Below, piece by piece: positions 54,667 through 61,912 of a stretch of 64,000 nt of DNA. How positions within the stretch are numbered: the stretch's first letter is position 1; every line of letters starts with the position of its first letter. The position numbers and the translations under genes were made by a program. Origin of the DNA: Halomonas ramblicola (GTDB taxonomy: Bacteria; Pseudomonadota; Gammaproteobacteria; Pseudomonadales; Halomonadaceae); NCBI RefSeq assembly GCF_030409215.1, contig NZ_JAUFPL010000005.1, positions 12,504 through 76,503 of the forward strand, given 5' to 3'. Below the pieces are notes generated by a model. It saw only the letters and a list, made by a program, of their open reading frames with translations. It did not search any database and was not told the DNA's origin.

Positions 54667-55011
54667 ATGGAAACGGAACTGAGTGAGTTCGAGCGGCAGA
54701 TGCGCCGCGAAATCGATTCCTTCATGACCCATGAGAAGGAAACCCGGCGCAAGGCCCGGGATACGCCCCCCGAATGGCCCGGCGAGATGGGCACCGCCGA
54801 CAAGACACAGCGCAGCAAGCCGGCCGGTGCCCCCAGGACCGGCCACCTGGTGAAGCTGGCGGTGCGCACCAAGCAGCTCGAGATGGATACCGTCTTCGAG
54901 CATGTTTCCTCCAGCATCTCCAAGATCGAGGCCCAGTTGGAGGCCGAGAAGGCCGCCCGCAAGGCGGGCTACCCCATCATCGGCTATGTGGTCGAGACCC
55001 GCCGGCTCTGA
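54667..55011 (+). CDS. Conserved hypothetical coiled-coil protein
   Basis: A 114-residue hydrophilic protein. Residues 1-35 are charged and helical (SEFERQMRREIDSFMTHEKE), the middle is Pro/Lys-rich, and residues 70-105 form a helix (TVFEHVSSSISKIEAQLEAEKAARK) likely to coil. It ends GYPIIGYVVETRRL. No domain is recognised. GGAG lies before ATG 54667. Composition is that of the core chromosome. Confidence 0.65.
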   Translation: METELSEFERQMRREIDSFMTHEKETRRKARDTPPEWPGEMGTADKTQRSKPAGAPRTGHLVKLAVRTKQLEMDTVFEHVSSSISKIEAQLEAEKAARKAGYPIIGYVVETRRL

Positions 55012-55165
55012 GTCCCCTCCCGGCCGCGTCTCCCCGCTAGGGCAGCGTCCGCTTCCGGACTCGCCCCCCTTGGCTATCGCCATTCCATGCTGACTCCCTT
55101 ATGCTCGGGGGTTCGGCCGAGTGCCTCTCGGCCAACGTTGGCAACCGGCAGGGAAGGGGGACCTC

Positions 55166-55804
55166 GTGGAGCTATGGACCTGGATGACCTATGTCGGGGT
55201 GATCACGGCGCTGATCAGCTTCCCCGGCCCCGTGGCGCTGCTGTGCACCACGCATGGCCTGCGTTTCGGTCGCCAGCGGGCCCTGGCCACGGTGCTGGGC
55301 GGCACCCTGGCCTCGCTGGTGATGATGCTGCTCTCGGCGCTGGGGCTGGGCGCCGTCCTGGCGACCTCGGAAACGGCCTTCCTGGTGCTCAAGCTCGTCG
55401 GCGGCGCCTACCTGATCTTCCTCGGCGTGCAGGCGTGGCGGGCCCAGCCGCAGTCGCCCGCCCGGGGGCCGCAGGGGCCGGCGGCAGAGTGTCGGCACCA
55501 CGCCCCGGTAACCCGACTGTTTCGCCACGGCTTCACGGTCGGCATCAGCAATCCCAAGGACCTGCTGTTCTTCGCCGCCCTGTTTCCCAACTTCGTCACC
55601 GTGGGCGAACCCCAGGCGATGCAGTTCGTCGTCCTGGCGCTGACCTGGCTGGTGATCGACATCACCCTGATGTCGATCTATACCGCCATGGGGTCCGGCG
55701 TCGGGCGCTGGTTCGATCGCCCCGGCCGGGTGCGGGCCTTCAACCGGGCCACCGGTGGGCTCTTCATGGCGGCCGGGGGCACCCTGGTCACCACCAGCCG
55801 GTAG
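55166..55804 (+). CDS. LysE/RhtB-family amino-acid exporter
   Basis: Six-helix inner-membrane exporter of 212 residues. The N-terminus WMTYVGVITALISFPGPVALL has the LysE/RhtB signature with the conserved PGP; GLRFGRQRALATVLGG follows near 33, LKLVGGAYLIFLGVQAWR near 73, and HGFTVGISNPKDLLFFAALFP near 115 is the second family motif. The start is probably GTG 55166 with GAAGGGGG ahead. Homoserine/threonine or other amino acids are usual substrates. Confidence 0.88.
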   Translation: MELWTWMTYVGVITALISFPGPVALLCTTHGLRFGRQRALATVLGGTLASLVMMLLSALGLGAVLATSETAFLVLKLVGGAYLIFLGVQAWRAQPQSPARGPQGPAAECRHHAPVTRLFRHGFTVGISNPKDLLFFAALFPNFVTVGEPQAMQFVVLALTWLVIDITLMSIYTAMGSGVGRWFDRPGRVRAFNRATGGLFMAAGGTLVTTSR

Positions 55805-55874
55805 CGTTCGAGGCACAACGAGGTACGTCAAGGCCCGGCCGTTCGGCCTGGCAGTCGACACGGAGGCGTCATCC

Positions 55875-56570
55875 ATGAAGACCATCGGCCTGCTGGGCGG
55901 GATGAGCTGGGAATCCACGGTGAGCTACTATCGTGCCCTCAACGAGGGCGTCAAGGCGGCGCTGGGGGGACTGCATTCGGCGCGGGTCGCCATGCTCAGC
56001 GTCGACTTCGCCGAGATCGAGGCGTTGCAACACCAAGGGCGCTGGGACGACACGGCGGAGCTCCTCGGCGAGGCGGCGCGGCGCGTCGAGGCCGGGGGGG
56101 CCGACTTCCTGGTGCTCGCCACCAACACCATGCACAGGGTGGCGCCCTCCATCGAGGCGTCCGTCGGGATCCCCCTGCTGCATATCGCCGACGCCACCGC
56201 CAAACGCCTGCGTGAGGACGGCATCCGGCACGTGGGGTTGCTGGGCACGCGTTTCACCATGGAGCAGGCCTTCTACAAGGATCGCCTGACGGAACGCTTC
56301 GGGATAGAGGTACTGGTGCCCGAGGCGGACGAGCGCGACAGCGTGCATCGGGTCATCTATGAGGAGCTGTGCCTGGGGAGGATCGAGTCCGCCTCACGGG
56401 CCGAGTACCTGGCCATCATCGAGGGGCTGCGCCGTCGCGGCACCGAGGCCGTCATCCTCGGTTGCACCGAGATTGCCTTGCTGGTCGGCCAGGCCGATAC
56501 CGAGGTACCGCTCTACGACACCACCGCCCTCCACGCGGCCAGTGCCGTGGCGGCGGCCTTGTCGGACTAG
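55875..56570 (+). CDS. Aspartate/glutamate racemase (YgeA/L-DER type, Thr/Cys pair)
   Basis: PLP-independent amino-acid racemase of 231 residues: KTIGLLGGMSWEST opens, FLVLATNTMHRVAP holds the first catalytic position as Thr83 instead of Cys, HIADATAKRL follows near 103, and VILGCTEIALLV carries Cys197. A Thr83/Cys197 pair is what is reported for the E. coli L-Asp/Glu-specific racemase EcL-DER, whereas YgeA itself has two cysteines. So this enzyme may prefer L-to-D direction on Asp/Glu. GGAGG lies 8 bases before ATG 55875. It follows an amino-acid exporter by 70 bases, suggesting joint use. Confidence 0.88.
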   Translation: MKTIGLLGGMSWESTVSYYRALNEGVKAALGGLHSARVAMLSVDFAEIEALQHQGRWDDTAELLGEAARRVEAGGADFLVLATNTMHRVAPSIEASVGIPLLHIADATAKRLREDGIRHVGLLGTRFTMEQAFYKDRLTERFGIEVLVPEADERDSVHRVIYEELCLGRIESASRAEYLAIIEGLRRRGTEAVILGCTEIALLVGQADTEVPLYDTTALHAASAVAAALSD

Positions 56571-56613
56571 CCGCTTACCGACGCTCACGCCGTCGCCATC
56601 CAGGGAGTCGAGG

Positions 56614-57477
56614 ATGCAGATCACCGCACTCAATATCTATCCGGTCAAGTCGCTGGGCGGCATCGCGCTACGCGAGGCGCGCCTCACCGTCGAGGGGCTG
56701 GCCTGGGATCGCCGCTGGATGGTGGTCGACGACGTCGGCCGCTTCGTCACCCAGCGTCAGCTGCCGGCCATGGCGCGCATCGGGGTGACGCTGGAGGACG
56801 ATGCGCTGGTGCTCACTCACCCGCAGGCCGAGGCGTTGCGCGTGCCGCTGGCCCGCGAGGGGCAGGAGCGCCTGTCGGTGTACGTCTGGGACGACCGCTG
56901 CGAGGCCCTGGACGAGGGTGCCGAGGCCCGGGCCTGGCTGGCCGCCGTGCTCGGCGACTACCAGGGCAGCGGCCTGCGCCTGGTACGCTTCGCCCCGAAC
57001 CATGAGCGGCGCGTGGAATCCCGCTACCTGCGGCCGGGCGAACGCGCCCACACCGGCTTCGCCGACGGCTATCCCTTCCTGGTGGTCAGTGAGGCCTCGC
57101 TCGCCGACGTGAACCGCCGCCTGGCGGCCAAGGGGCAGGACGCGGTGCCCATGACGCGCTTCCGGCCCAGCCTCGTGGTGGCGGGCGAGGCGCCCTTCGC
57201 CGAGGATGGCCGAGGCGAGCTGGGCGCTCTGGACGGTCGCTGGCGGATGGGCCTGCGCAAGCCCTGTCAGCGCTGCAAGATCACCACCATCGACCAGCTC
57301 AGCGGCGAGATCCTGGTGCCCGGCGAGCCGCTGCGCACCCTGGTGGAGATGAACCGCTCCCTCGCGCCCGGTGGCTACTTCGGCCAGAATGCCATCCTGC
57401 TGCAGGGCGAGGGCGTCACCCTGCGGGTGGGGGAGCGCTGTCGATTCGAGGGCGACCGGAACGGCTCCCGGGGGTAG
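56614..57477 (+). CDS. MOSC-domain protein (YcbX/mARC-like molybdenum-cofactor enzyme)
   Basis: A 287-residue protein with the MOSC N-terminal beta-barrel (ITALNIYPVKSLGGI at residue 3, WDRRWMVVD near 31) and the MOSC domain (FRPSLVVAG near 188, and the cofactor-cysteine region RKPCQRCKITTID near 220). Such proteins bind sulfurated molybdenum cofactor through the cysteine and reduce N-hydroxylated compounds, as E. coli YcbX does with the CysJ reductase. The C-terminal ferredoxin domain of YcbX (369 aa) is absent, as in many shorter homologues. Confidence 0.88.
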   Translation: MQITALNIYPVKSLGGIALREARLTVEGLAWDRRWMVVDDVGRFVTQRQLPAMARIGVTLEDDALVLTHPQAEALRVPLAREGQERLSVYVWDDRCEALDEGAEARAWLAAVLGDYQGSGLRLVRFAPNHERRVESRYLRPGERAHTGFADGYPFLVVSEASLADVNRRLAAKGQDAVPMTRFRPSLVVAGEAPFAEDGRGELGALDGRWRMGLRKPCQRCKITTIDQLSGEILVPGEPLRTLVEMNRSLAPGGYFGQNAILLQGEGVTLRVGERCRFEGDRNGSRG

Positions 57478-57500
57478 CGTCCGACACAGGAGCGATTCCC

Positions 57501-57702
57501 ATGGCGACCATTCCCACCATCACCCCCCTGCCTGTGGTTCGATGATCAGGCGGAGGAGGCGGCGCGTTTCTACGTCGCGATCTTCGACGACTCCCGGCTG
57601 CTGGAGATGTCCCGCTACGGCGAGGCGGGCCAGGCGATGCAAGCGATGCTTGGCATGCGCAAGATCGACATCGCCGCGCTGCGCCGCGCCTACGAGGATT
57701 AG
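57501..57702 (+). pseudogene. PhnB/3-demethylubiquinone-methyltransferase-like (VOC) pseudogene
   Basis: ATG 57501 with an AGGAG site starts MATIPTIT; one extra C then shifts the frame, after which CLWFDDQAEEAARFYVAIF and LLEMSRYGEAG follow, the normal PhnB-like N-terminus. The frame joins directly to QAMQAMLGMRKIDIAAL, the family C-terminus, and stops at 57702. About 85 central codons are missing. Intact members are about 150 residues. Confidence 0.85.
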
Positions 57703-57725
57703 GCGGCACGCGGCACTGCGCTATC

Positions 57726-57927
57726 ATGCCCACCCTCGTGGAGGACAAGGGCTATAATGGCGACCCGCTTCGCCGCTACTGCAACCGGCACCACATGAAG
57801 CCGACCATTGCCCGGCGCAAGATGAAGCGAAGGCCACGCCCTGGCGGCCCCAAGGGCTTTGGCAAGTCCCGCTATCGAGAGCGAAACAGCATAGATCGCT
57901 GCTACGTGCCAACTTTCCAGACAGAGC
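57726..57927 (+). mobile_element. IS5-family transposase remnant
   Basis: The frame from 57726 reads VEDKGYNGDPLRRYCNRHHM, KPTIARRKMKRRPRPGG and YRERNSIDRCYVPTFQ. This is the DKGYD..alR...r..g..PviP.r and Y..RN.IERcF..lK region of IS5-type transposases, including the terminal Glu/Asp region. The N-terminal two thirds and the last part are missing and no inverted repeats were seen. Confidence 0.75.
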
Positions 57928-58278
57928 CTAGCGCAGGGCGCGCAGCACTTGGTTGCGCTGCAAGGTCTGCTCTTCCATACAGGACCAGTAGAACATGTGA
58001 GCGGCGCTGCCACCTTCCTTTAGTTCCGGCTCACAGTGCGCGTCGCGTTGCCTTAGCCATGCATGCTGCTCGTCAAGGAGCACCTGGCCGGTACCACGAG
58101 TGTCCGCCAAGGGCTTTACCTCTTTCCAAAGCCGATTCAGTTCCCGGTCCGCGATCTCCCATTTTTGTTTGGCGCAGATGTTAGCATCACGCTGGGTCGT
58201 ACCGTTGCAGTAGGATTGCGCAATGGCTGTCGCTGGGCTCAGGACAATTACAATCAGTAGGACGAAAATTCGCTTCAT
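57928..58278 (-). CDS. LprI-family (DUF1311) secreted protein
   Basis: A 116-residue exported protein: signal peptide MKRIFVLLIVIVLSPATAIA, then QSYCNGTTQRDANICAKQ, WEIADRELNRLWKEVKPL, QHAWLRQRDAHCE and FYWSCMEEQTLQR. The cysteine spacing and the a...l...w..Y..l pattern belong to DUF1311, named for the mycobacterial lysozyme-inhibitor LprI. GGAGAG precedes ATG 58278. Role likely periplasmic; a lysozyme-inhibitor function is only by family name. Confidence 0.82.
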   Translation of the reverse strand: MKRIFVLLIVIVLSPATAIAQSYCNGTTQRDANICAKQKWEIADRELNRLWKEVKPLADTRGTGQVLLDEQHAWLRQRDAHCEPELKEGGSAAHMFYWSCMEEQTLQRNQVLRALR

Positions 58279-58584
58279 GGTCAACTCTCCATCTTCCAAT
58301 GTAAGCTGGGATTTTCCTTTTGCCTCTGTCCCACGAAGATCGCCAGCGTCCGAGGCGCCGATCAAGCCGAGGGAGGTAGAGTCGCCATGTCTTCGTCGAG
58401 CCGCTCGATTGCAGCGAGCCGTGCTTCCGGTCGCACAAGACGGTGAGTCCCGCGATAGGGTGCCATACTCCACCGAAATCACCCCCGGCTATAAGTGGAG
58501 CCGGAATAACTGTTGCGGTGTTGAAAATAGAGGCACGGAAAAATGGTTTTAACCAATTTCTCATGGCCGCCACTCATTCTGTTC
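58279..58584. other. intergenic region with no clear gene
   Basis: About 300 bases of mixed composition. A minus-strand frame across 58380-58500 contains YRGTHRLVRPEARLAAIERL, which looks like a protein tail, but I recognise no family and see no start. Treated as decayed DNA that also carries the LprI gene promoter. Confidence 0.3.
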
Positions 58585-59550
58585 CTATTCCTGAAATCTG
58601 GCATTGAATGTCATTACGGAATCAGCGGGGTATGAGTTGCCGGCGAAATCTGTATAACTTCCCTCCCATATCACCAGCACATACATGTGATCACCGTCTT
58701 TACCCGTCAGCTTCCCGTTTACCGCTGCAGCCTGGAGGTCAAAGTGCTTCCAGACCCTGTCGGTTGTGGGTGACAAGAGCGCGTTCTCGGCCTGAAAAGT
58801 GCCAGTTCCAGTGATCTCGTCACCCTCGAAGTCAAGTGTCAAGTGCGCAGACGCTTCGCGAACCGTGGCAACTTCCGCGGGAGATCGCATTTTCACTTCG
58901 GCACCTTCCTCAGCCACCTCAACGTTGGCACCCAGATAGAACCCCACTCCAGAAAGTTTCGAGTCGGCTTCATTCGTGCTCAACATATGCTCGGCGGAAC
59001 CGGCATAGCTGCCAGCTTGCGGCTTGCTCTCAGGTTGTTCGCCGCCGACAAATCCACGCAGCCAGGCTGTACCCAGATCAATTCTTTCCAAGGGGCGATC
59101 ATGCCCACCCGTGACCCATGTAAAGGTGCTCAGAACCCCGGGTTCTTCGGGCCGGGGAAGGCTTTCAAGGTTTTCGATCGCTTGATCGTCGTCGTGATGG
59201 AATAAGATGTCGGTCGAAAGCACTACCGTTTCCTGGTAGCTGTCCGTATGGTCTTGTGGATATAAATGGTAGATCATCTGTCCGGGCGCTTGATAGGCAG
59301 GCTCTAACTTGTCTGAAGTCTCGACGCCGTATACCTTCATGGCATCGAGATCGAGGCAAAGGTCACTGAAAAGGTTCTCTTTCTCGATGGTAGTTCCGTC
59401 TATCCATGAATAGCTGACGATGGCGAGCCCAAACTTTCCGTTGCAGGGCTGCTGAAGCTCGATATGTTCAATATCTGCAAGACTATACGTCGGCAACGCA
59501 ACAAGGACTATGGTTGCCACCCCTGCTATCCTTCTTACTGAATGGGTCAT
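58585..59550 (-). CDS. Secreted protein of unknown function
   Basis: A 321-residue protein with signal peptide (RRIAGVATIVLVALPTYSLA) and acidic mature chain. One Cys pair (QQPCNGKFG and SDLCLDLDAMKVYG) could form a disulfide. The C-terminal half is beta-rich and includes GSYAGSAEHML near 182, ASAHLTLDFEGDEITGTGTFQ near 236, HMYVLVIWEGSYTDFAG near 288: repeated Gly-separated strands that recall the small beta-barrels of transferrin-binding-like lipoproteins, but no lipobox is present. AAGGAGG precedes ATG 59550. I cannot name the family. Lower GC than the core suggests acquisition. Confidence 0.7.
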   Translation of the reverse strand: MTHSVRRIAGVATIVLVALPTYSLADIEHIELQQPCNGKFGLAIVSYSWIDGTTIEKENLFSDLCLDLDAMKVYGVETSDKLEPAYQAPGQMIYHLYPQDHTDSYQETVVLSTDILFHHDDDQAIENLESLPRPEEPGVLSTFTWVTGGHDRPLERIDLGTAWLRGFVGGEQPESKPQAGSYAGSAEHMLSTNEADSKLSGVGFYLGANVEVAEEGAEVKMRSPAEVATVREASAHLTLDFEGDEITGTGTFQAENALLSPTTDRVWKHFDLQAAAVNGKLTGKDGDHMYVLVIWEGSYTDFAGNSYPADSVMTFNARFQE

Positions 59551-59660
59551 CTAGCCCTCCTTGGTTGCATTCAAGGTGCCTTTAATCAGACATCCCAGAA
59601 GGCCTTTCGAGTCAGACTCGACTTTTGTGAGCAGCTGCAGTGCATCCGGGATCATGGAGA

Positions 59661-60170
59661 TCACAACTTGTCTGAAAGTAATAAAGCGATCACCCACACC
59701 ACGGCTGCCACTGCAGCCAGACGGATTAACGCCGGCAGGATCACGTGCACCAAAAAAGAAACTATCCAAAATGTAGCGTAAATAAAAATCGCAGGAGCTG
59801 TAAATCCGATCAGTGCGCCTGCTCCGGCCCGTTGCCAGAAGGGCATATCTGCAAATTCTGCATATTCAAAAGCACCCCAGTATGCACCGACGAACATCGC
59901 CATGAAGCTGATGATCCCACCAACTGTCGCAAGCCAATCAGGCAGATCACGCACCCTTTGCGAAGTTTCAGCCGACGGTTTTTCTCTGGCTCCGGCCATG
60001 ACGTTCGACGTGGCCTTTTTTTTCTGTCTTTTGGGCGGCCGATGCCGGACCGCGGTTGCTCGTCTCGCTTCGTCTCCCAAGGCTCCGTGGAGTCCGACGG
60101 AAGCTTGACCCTTTAAAGCGTTCACGTAATCAAAGGTGTCTCGTGTCTTTTCCCATTCCGGCTTGGACAT
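59661..60170 (-). CDS. Hypothetical membrane protein
   Basis: A 169-residue protein with a charged N-terminal 70 residues (VRHRPPKRQKKKATSN) and three C-terminal hydrophobic segments: WLATVGGIISFMAMFVGAYWG near 78, GAGALIGFTAPAIFIYATFW near 112 and a last pair near 130-165. No conserved domain is recognised. GGGGAGC lies 8 bases before ATG 60170. It stands 110 bases after nothing recognisable and before the secreted orphan on the same strand; the two may be linked. Confidence 0.6.
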   Translation of the reverse strand: MSKPEWEKTRDTFDYVNALKGQASVGLHGALGDEARRATAVRHRPPKRQKKKATSNVMAGAREKPSAETSQRVRDLPDWLATVGGIISFMAMFVGAYWGAFEYAEFADMPFWQRAGAGALIGFTAPAIFIYATFWIVSFLVHVILPALIRLAAVAAVVWVIALLLSDKL

Positions 60171-60931
60171 GATCAGCTCCCCAAGAAGTTGTTGAGTTAC
60201 TAACAATTTAATACATCTCACGGGGAAGGCCTGCGAATGACGAACGCACTGCGGGTCACGCCGTTCGACAGATGGCCCTCAAGCGCATCAATCACACCGC
60301 TGTTGTCGAGGGCCAGTTGTGGACACCGATCTAAGCGATCATTCGGGGTGCCGGCTGCTAACTGCTCGTCGCTGGTGTGCGTGAAGCCGCCAGAGAGGGT
60401 GGAGCGTGTTAGCAACAATGGCTCAAGAAAGATCAAGTCGACACAACCAACCTCGAACGGAGCCATTACGGCCGCGGAGATGGTCGAGCCGGGGATATCT
60501 CGTCTGCGGTTGTCTGCTTATGCTGGCTCGATTCGAAGAGCATAGGACAAAAACCACATGAACCTTAGACTGATTCTTCTCCTGAATCCGTGATGTTGGC
60601 GTTGACACTGTCTCCATCATCCCCATGTGCTCTCGCCTTACCTGTGGAGCTTCTCCACGCATTACCAGTGCGGCAAGTACGTGGCCGATGGTCGCTGGTC
60701 CGAGATCGCCGTGTCCAAGCAGTGCGGCGCGGCGGTATTGCTGCGGCGCCTGGCCGAGCACGGTGAGGGCAACTTCCTCGACCGGGTCGATGCGCGGGCC
60801 GAGTGAGGGCGCGCGACGACGGAGGCAGTGTTCAGGCGGCGCATCGGTGCAATTATTTGGAAATGGCTTCCATTTATTGTGCCATGGGCTATTATGGCGG
60901 GTCCCCGTTTCGTTTCCCAGCAGGAGGCCCC
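60171..60931. other. decayed region between orphan membrane gene and ytoQ
   Basis: About 760 bases. A minus-strand frame at 60218-60466 (82 codons) has no ribosome site or family. The rest has frequent stops in all frames apart from the gene tail at 60643-60806. I see no complete gene. Confidence 0.4.
60643..60806 (+). pseudogene. 3' remnant of an unidentified gene
   Basis: A plus frame ending in TGA at 60806 reads WSFSTHYQCGKYVADGRW, SEIAVSKQCGAAVLLRRL and EHGEGNFLDRV. It has the composition and Leu/Arg-rich helical character of a real C-terminus, but the preceding sequence in frame is not coding-like and there is no start. I do not recognise the family. Confidence 0.4.
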
Positions 60932-61372
60932 ATGAGCTTCTACGTCTATCTCTCCGGCGAGATCCACACCGACTGGCGCGATGAGATCCAGCGCGGCGCC
61001 GAGGCCGCCGGGCTCGACGTCGTCTTCACCTCGGCGGTGACCGACCACGACGCCAGCGACGCCGCCGGCGACCACCTGGGCGAGGAGGCGAGCCAGTTCT
61101 GGCGCGATCACAAGTCCTCCAAGGTCAACGCCATCCGCACCAAGACGCTGATCGAGCAGAGCGACCTGGTGGTGGTGCGCTTCGGCGACAAGTACAAGCA
61201 ATGGAACGCCGCCTTTGATGCGGGCTACTGCGCGGCCCTGGGCAAGCCCTACGTGACCCTGCATGGCGAGGAGATCGTCCACCCCCTCAAGGAGGTCGAT
61301 GCCGCCGCCATGGCCTGGTGCACCACCACCGATCAGGTCGTCGAGATCCTGCGCTACGTCACCCAGGCCTGA
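60932..61372 (+). CDS. YtoQ-family protein
   Basis: A 146-residue cytosolic protein of the YtoQ family, which has a nucleoside-2-deoxyribosyltransferase-like fold. MSFYVYLSGEIHTDWRDEI opens it, FTSAVTDHDASDAAGDHLGE near 33 follows, then IEQSDLVVVRFGDKYKQWNAAFDAGYCAALGKP near 76-108 with the conserved acidic and Asn residues of that fold, and HGEEIVHPLKEVDAAA. AGGAGGCC precedes ATG 60932. Function unknown. Confidence 0.9.
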   Translation: MSFYVYLSGEIHTDWRDEIQRGAEAAGLDVVFTSAVTDHDASDAAGDHLGEEASQFWRDHKSSKVNAIRTKTLIEQSDLVVVRFGDKYKQWNAAFDAGYCAALGKPYVTLHGEEIVHPLKEVDAAAMAWCTTTDQVVEILRYVTQA

Positions 61373-61912
61373 CCCCCTCCCTCGAGGAGCCGGCCCTGCG
61401 CGAACGCCTCGCACGCCACCAGATGCTGGTTTATCTGGCGGCGTTGCTGGCCGGGCTGTCGGTGGGCTCCCATTCGCCCCCATCCTACGCCACTTTCACC
61501 CCACTGCCTTCGCCGGTAAGTAAGTGGATGTCCCTCTCCTTTTCCCCTTTGTTCCTTCCCTTCTTCCTCGGCGGGGTATGAAAAAACTCACGCCTTGAGT
61601 GAGCAGGTCTAAGGCATCTTTACTAGGCTGAATGTCACGGGATGTGTCCAGCTGAAGATGTCGCGATCCGGCGACCATGACATCCCCAAGCAGCTTACCG
61701 AGACAGTCCTCGATACGGTACTGCCCAGCGGCAGCGTGCCTTCGAGTTGGCCTTTCCGTACCGGATCTGGGTTTTGATATTGGCACTGACACGTTCATTC
61801 GAAATCAGGGCGTGTAGTTTCGTCATTATTAAACGTATCGAAAAGATCTACCTGGATTACGCCGTCATCAAAGTCGTAAAACAAAGCTCCATATTGATCG
61901 GGGGTCATCACA
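61373..61912. other. decayed region upstream of the large protein gene
   Basis: About 540 bases. A plus frame just after ytoQ reads LRERLARHQMLVYLAALLAG, like the first helix of arsenite-efflux-type or bile-acid-symporter-type carriers, but breaks down within about 35 codons, so at most a fragment. A minus frame at 61496-61798 has no recognised family. The promoter of the last gene should be in 61800-61912, but none is obvious. Confidence 0.35.

Noticed and set aside
60218..60466. An 82-codon minus-strand frame
   Set aside because: No ribosome site, no family and no similarity to neighbours. Not reported as a gene.
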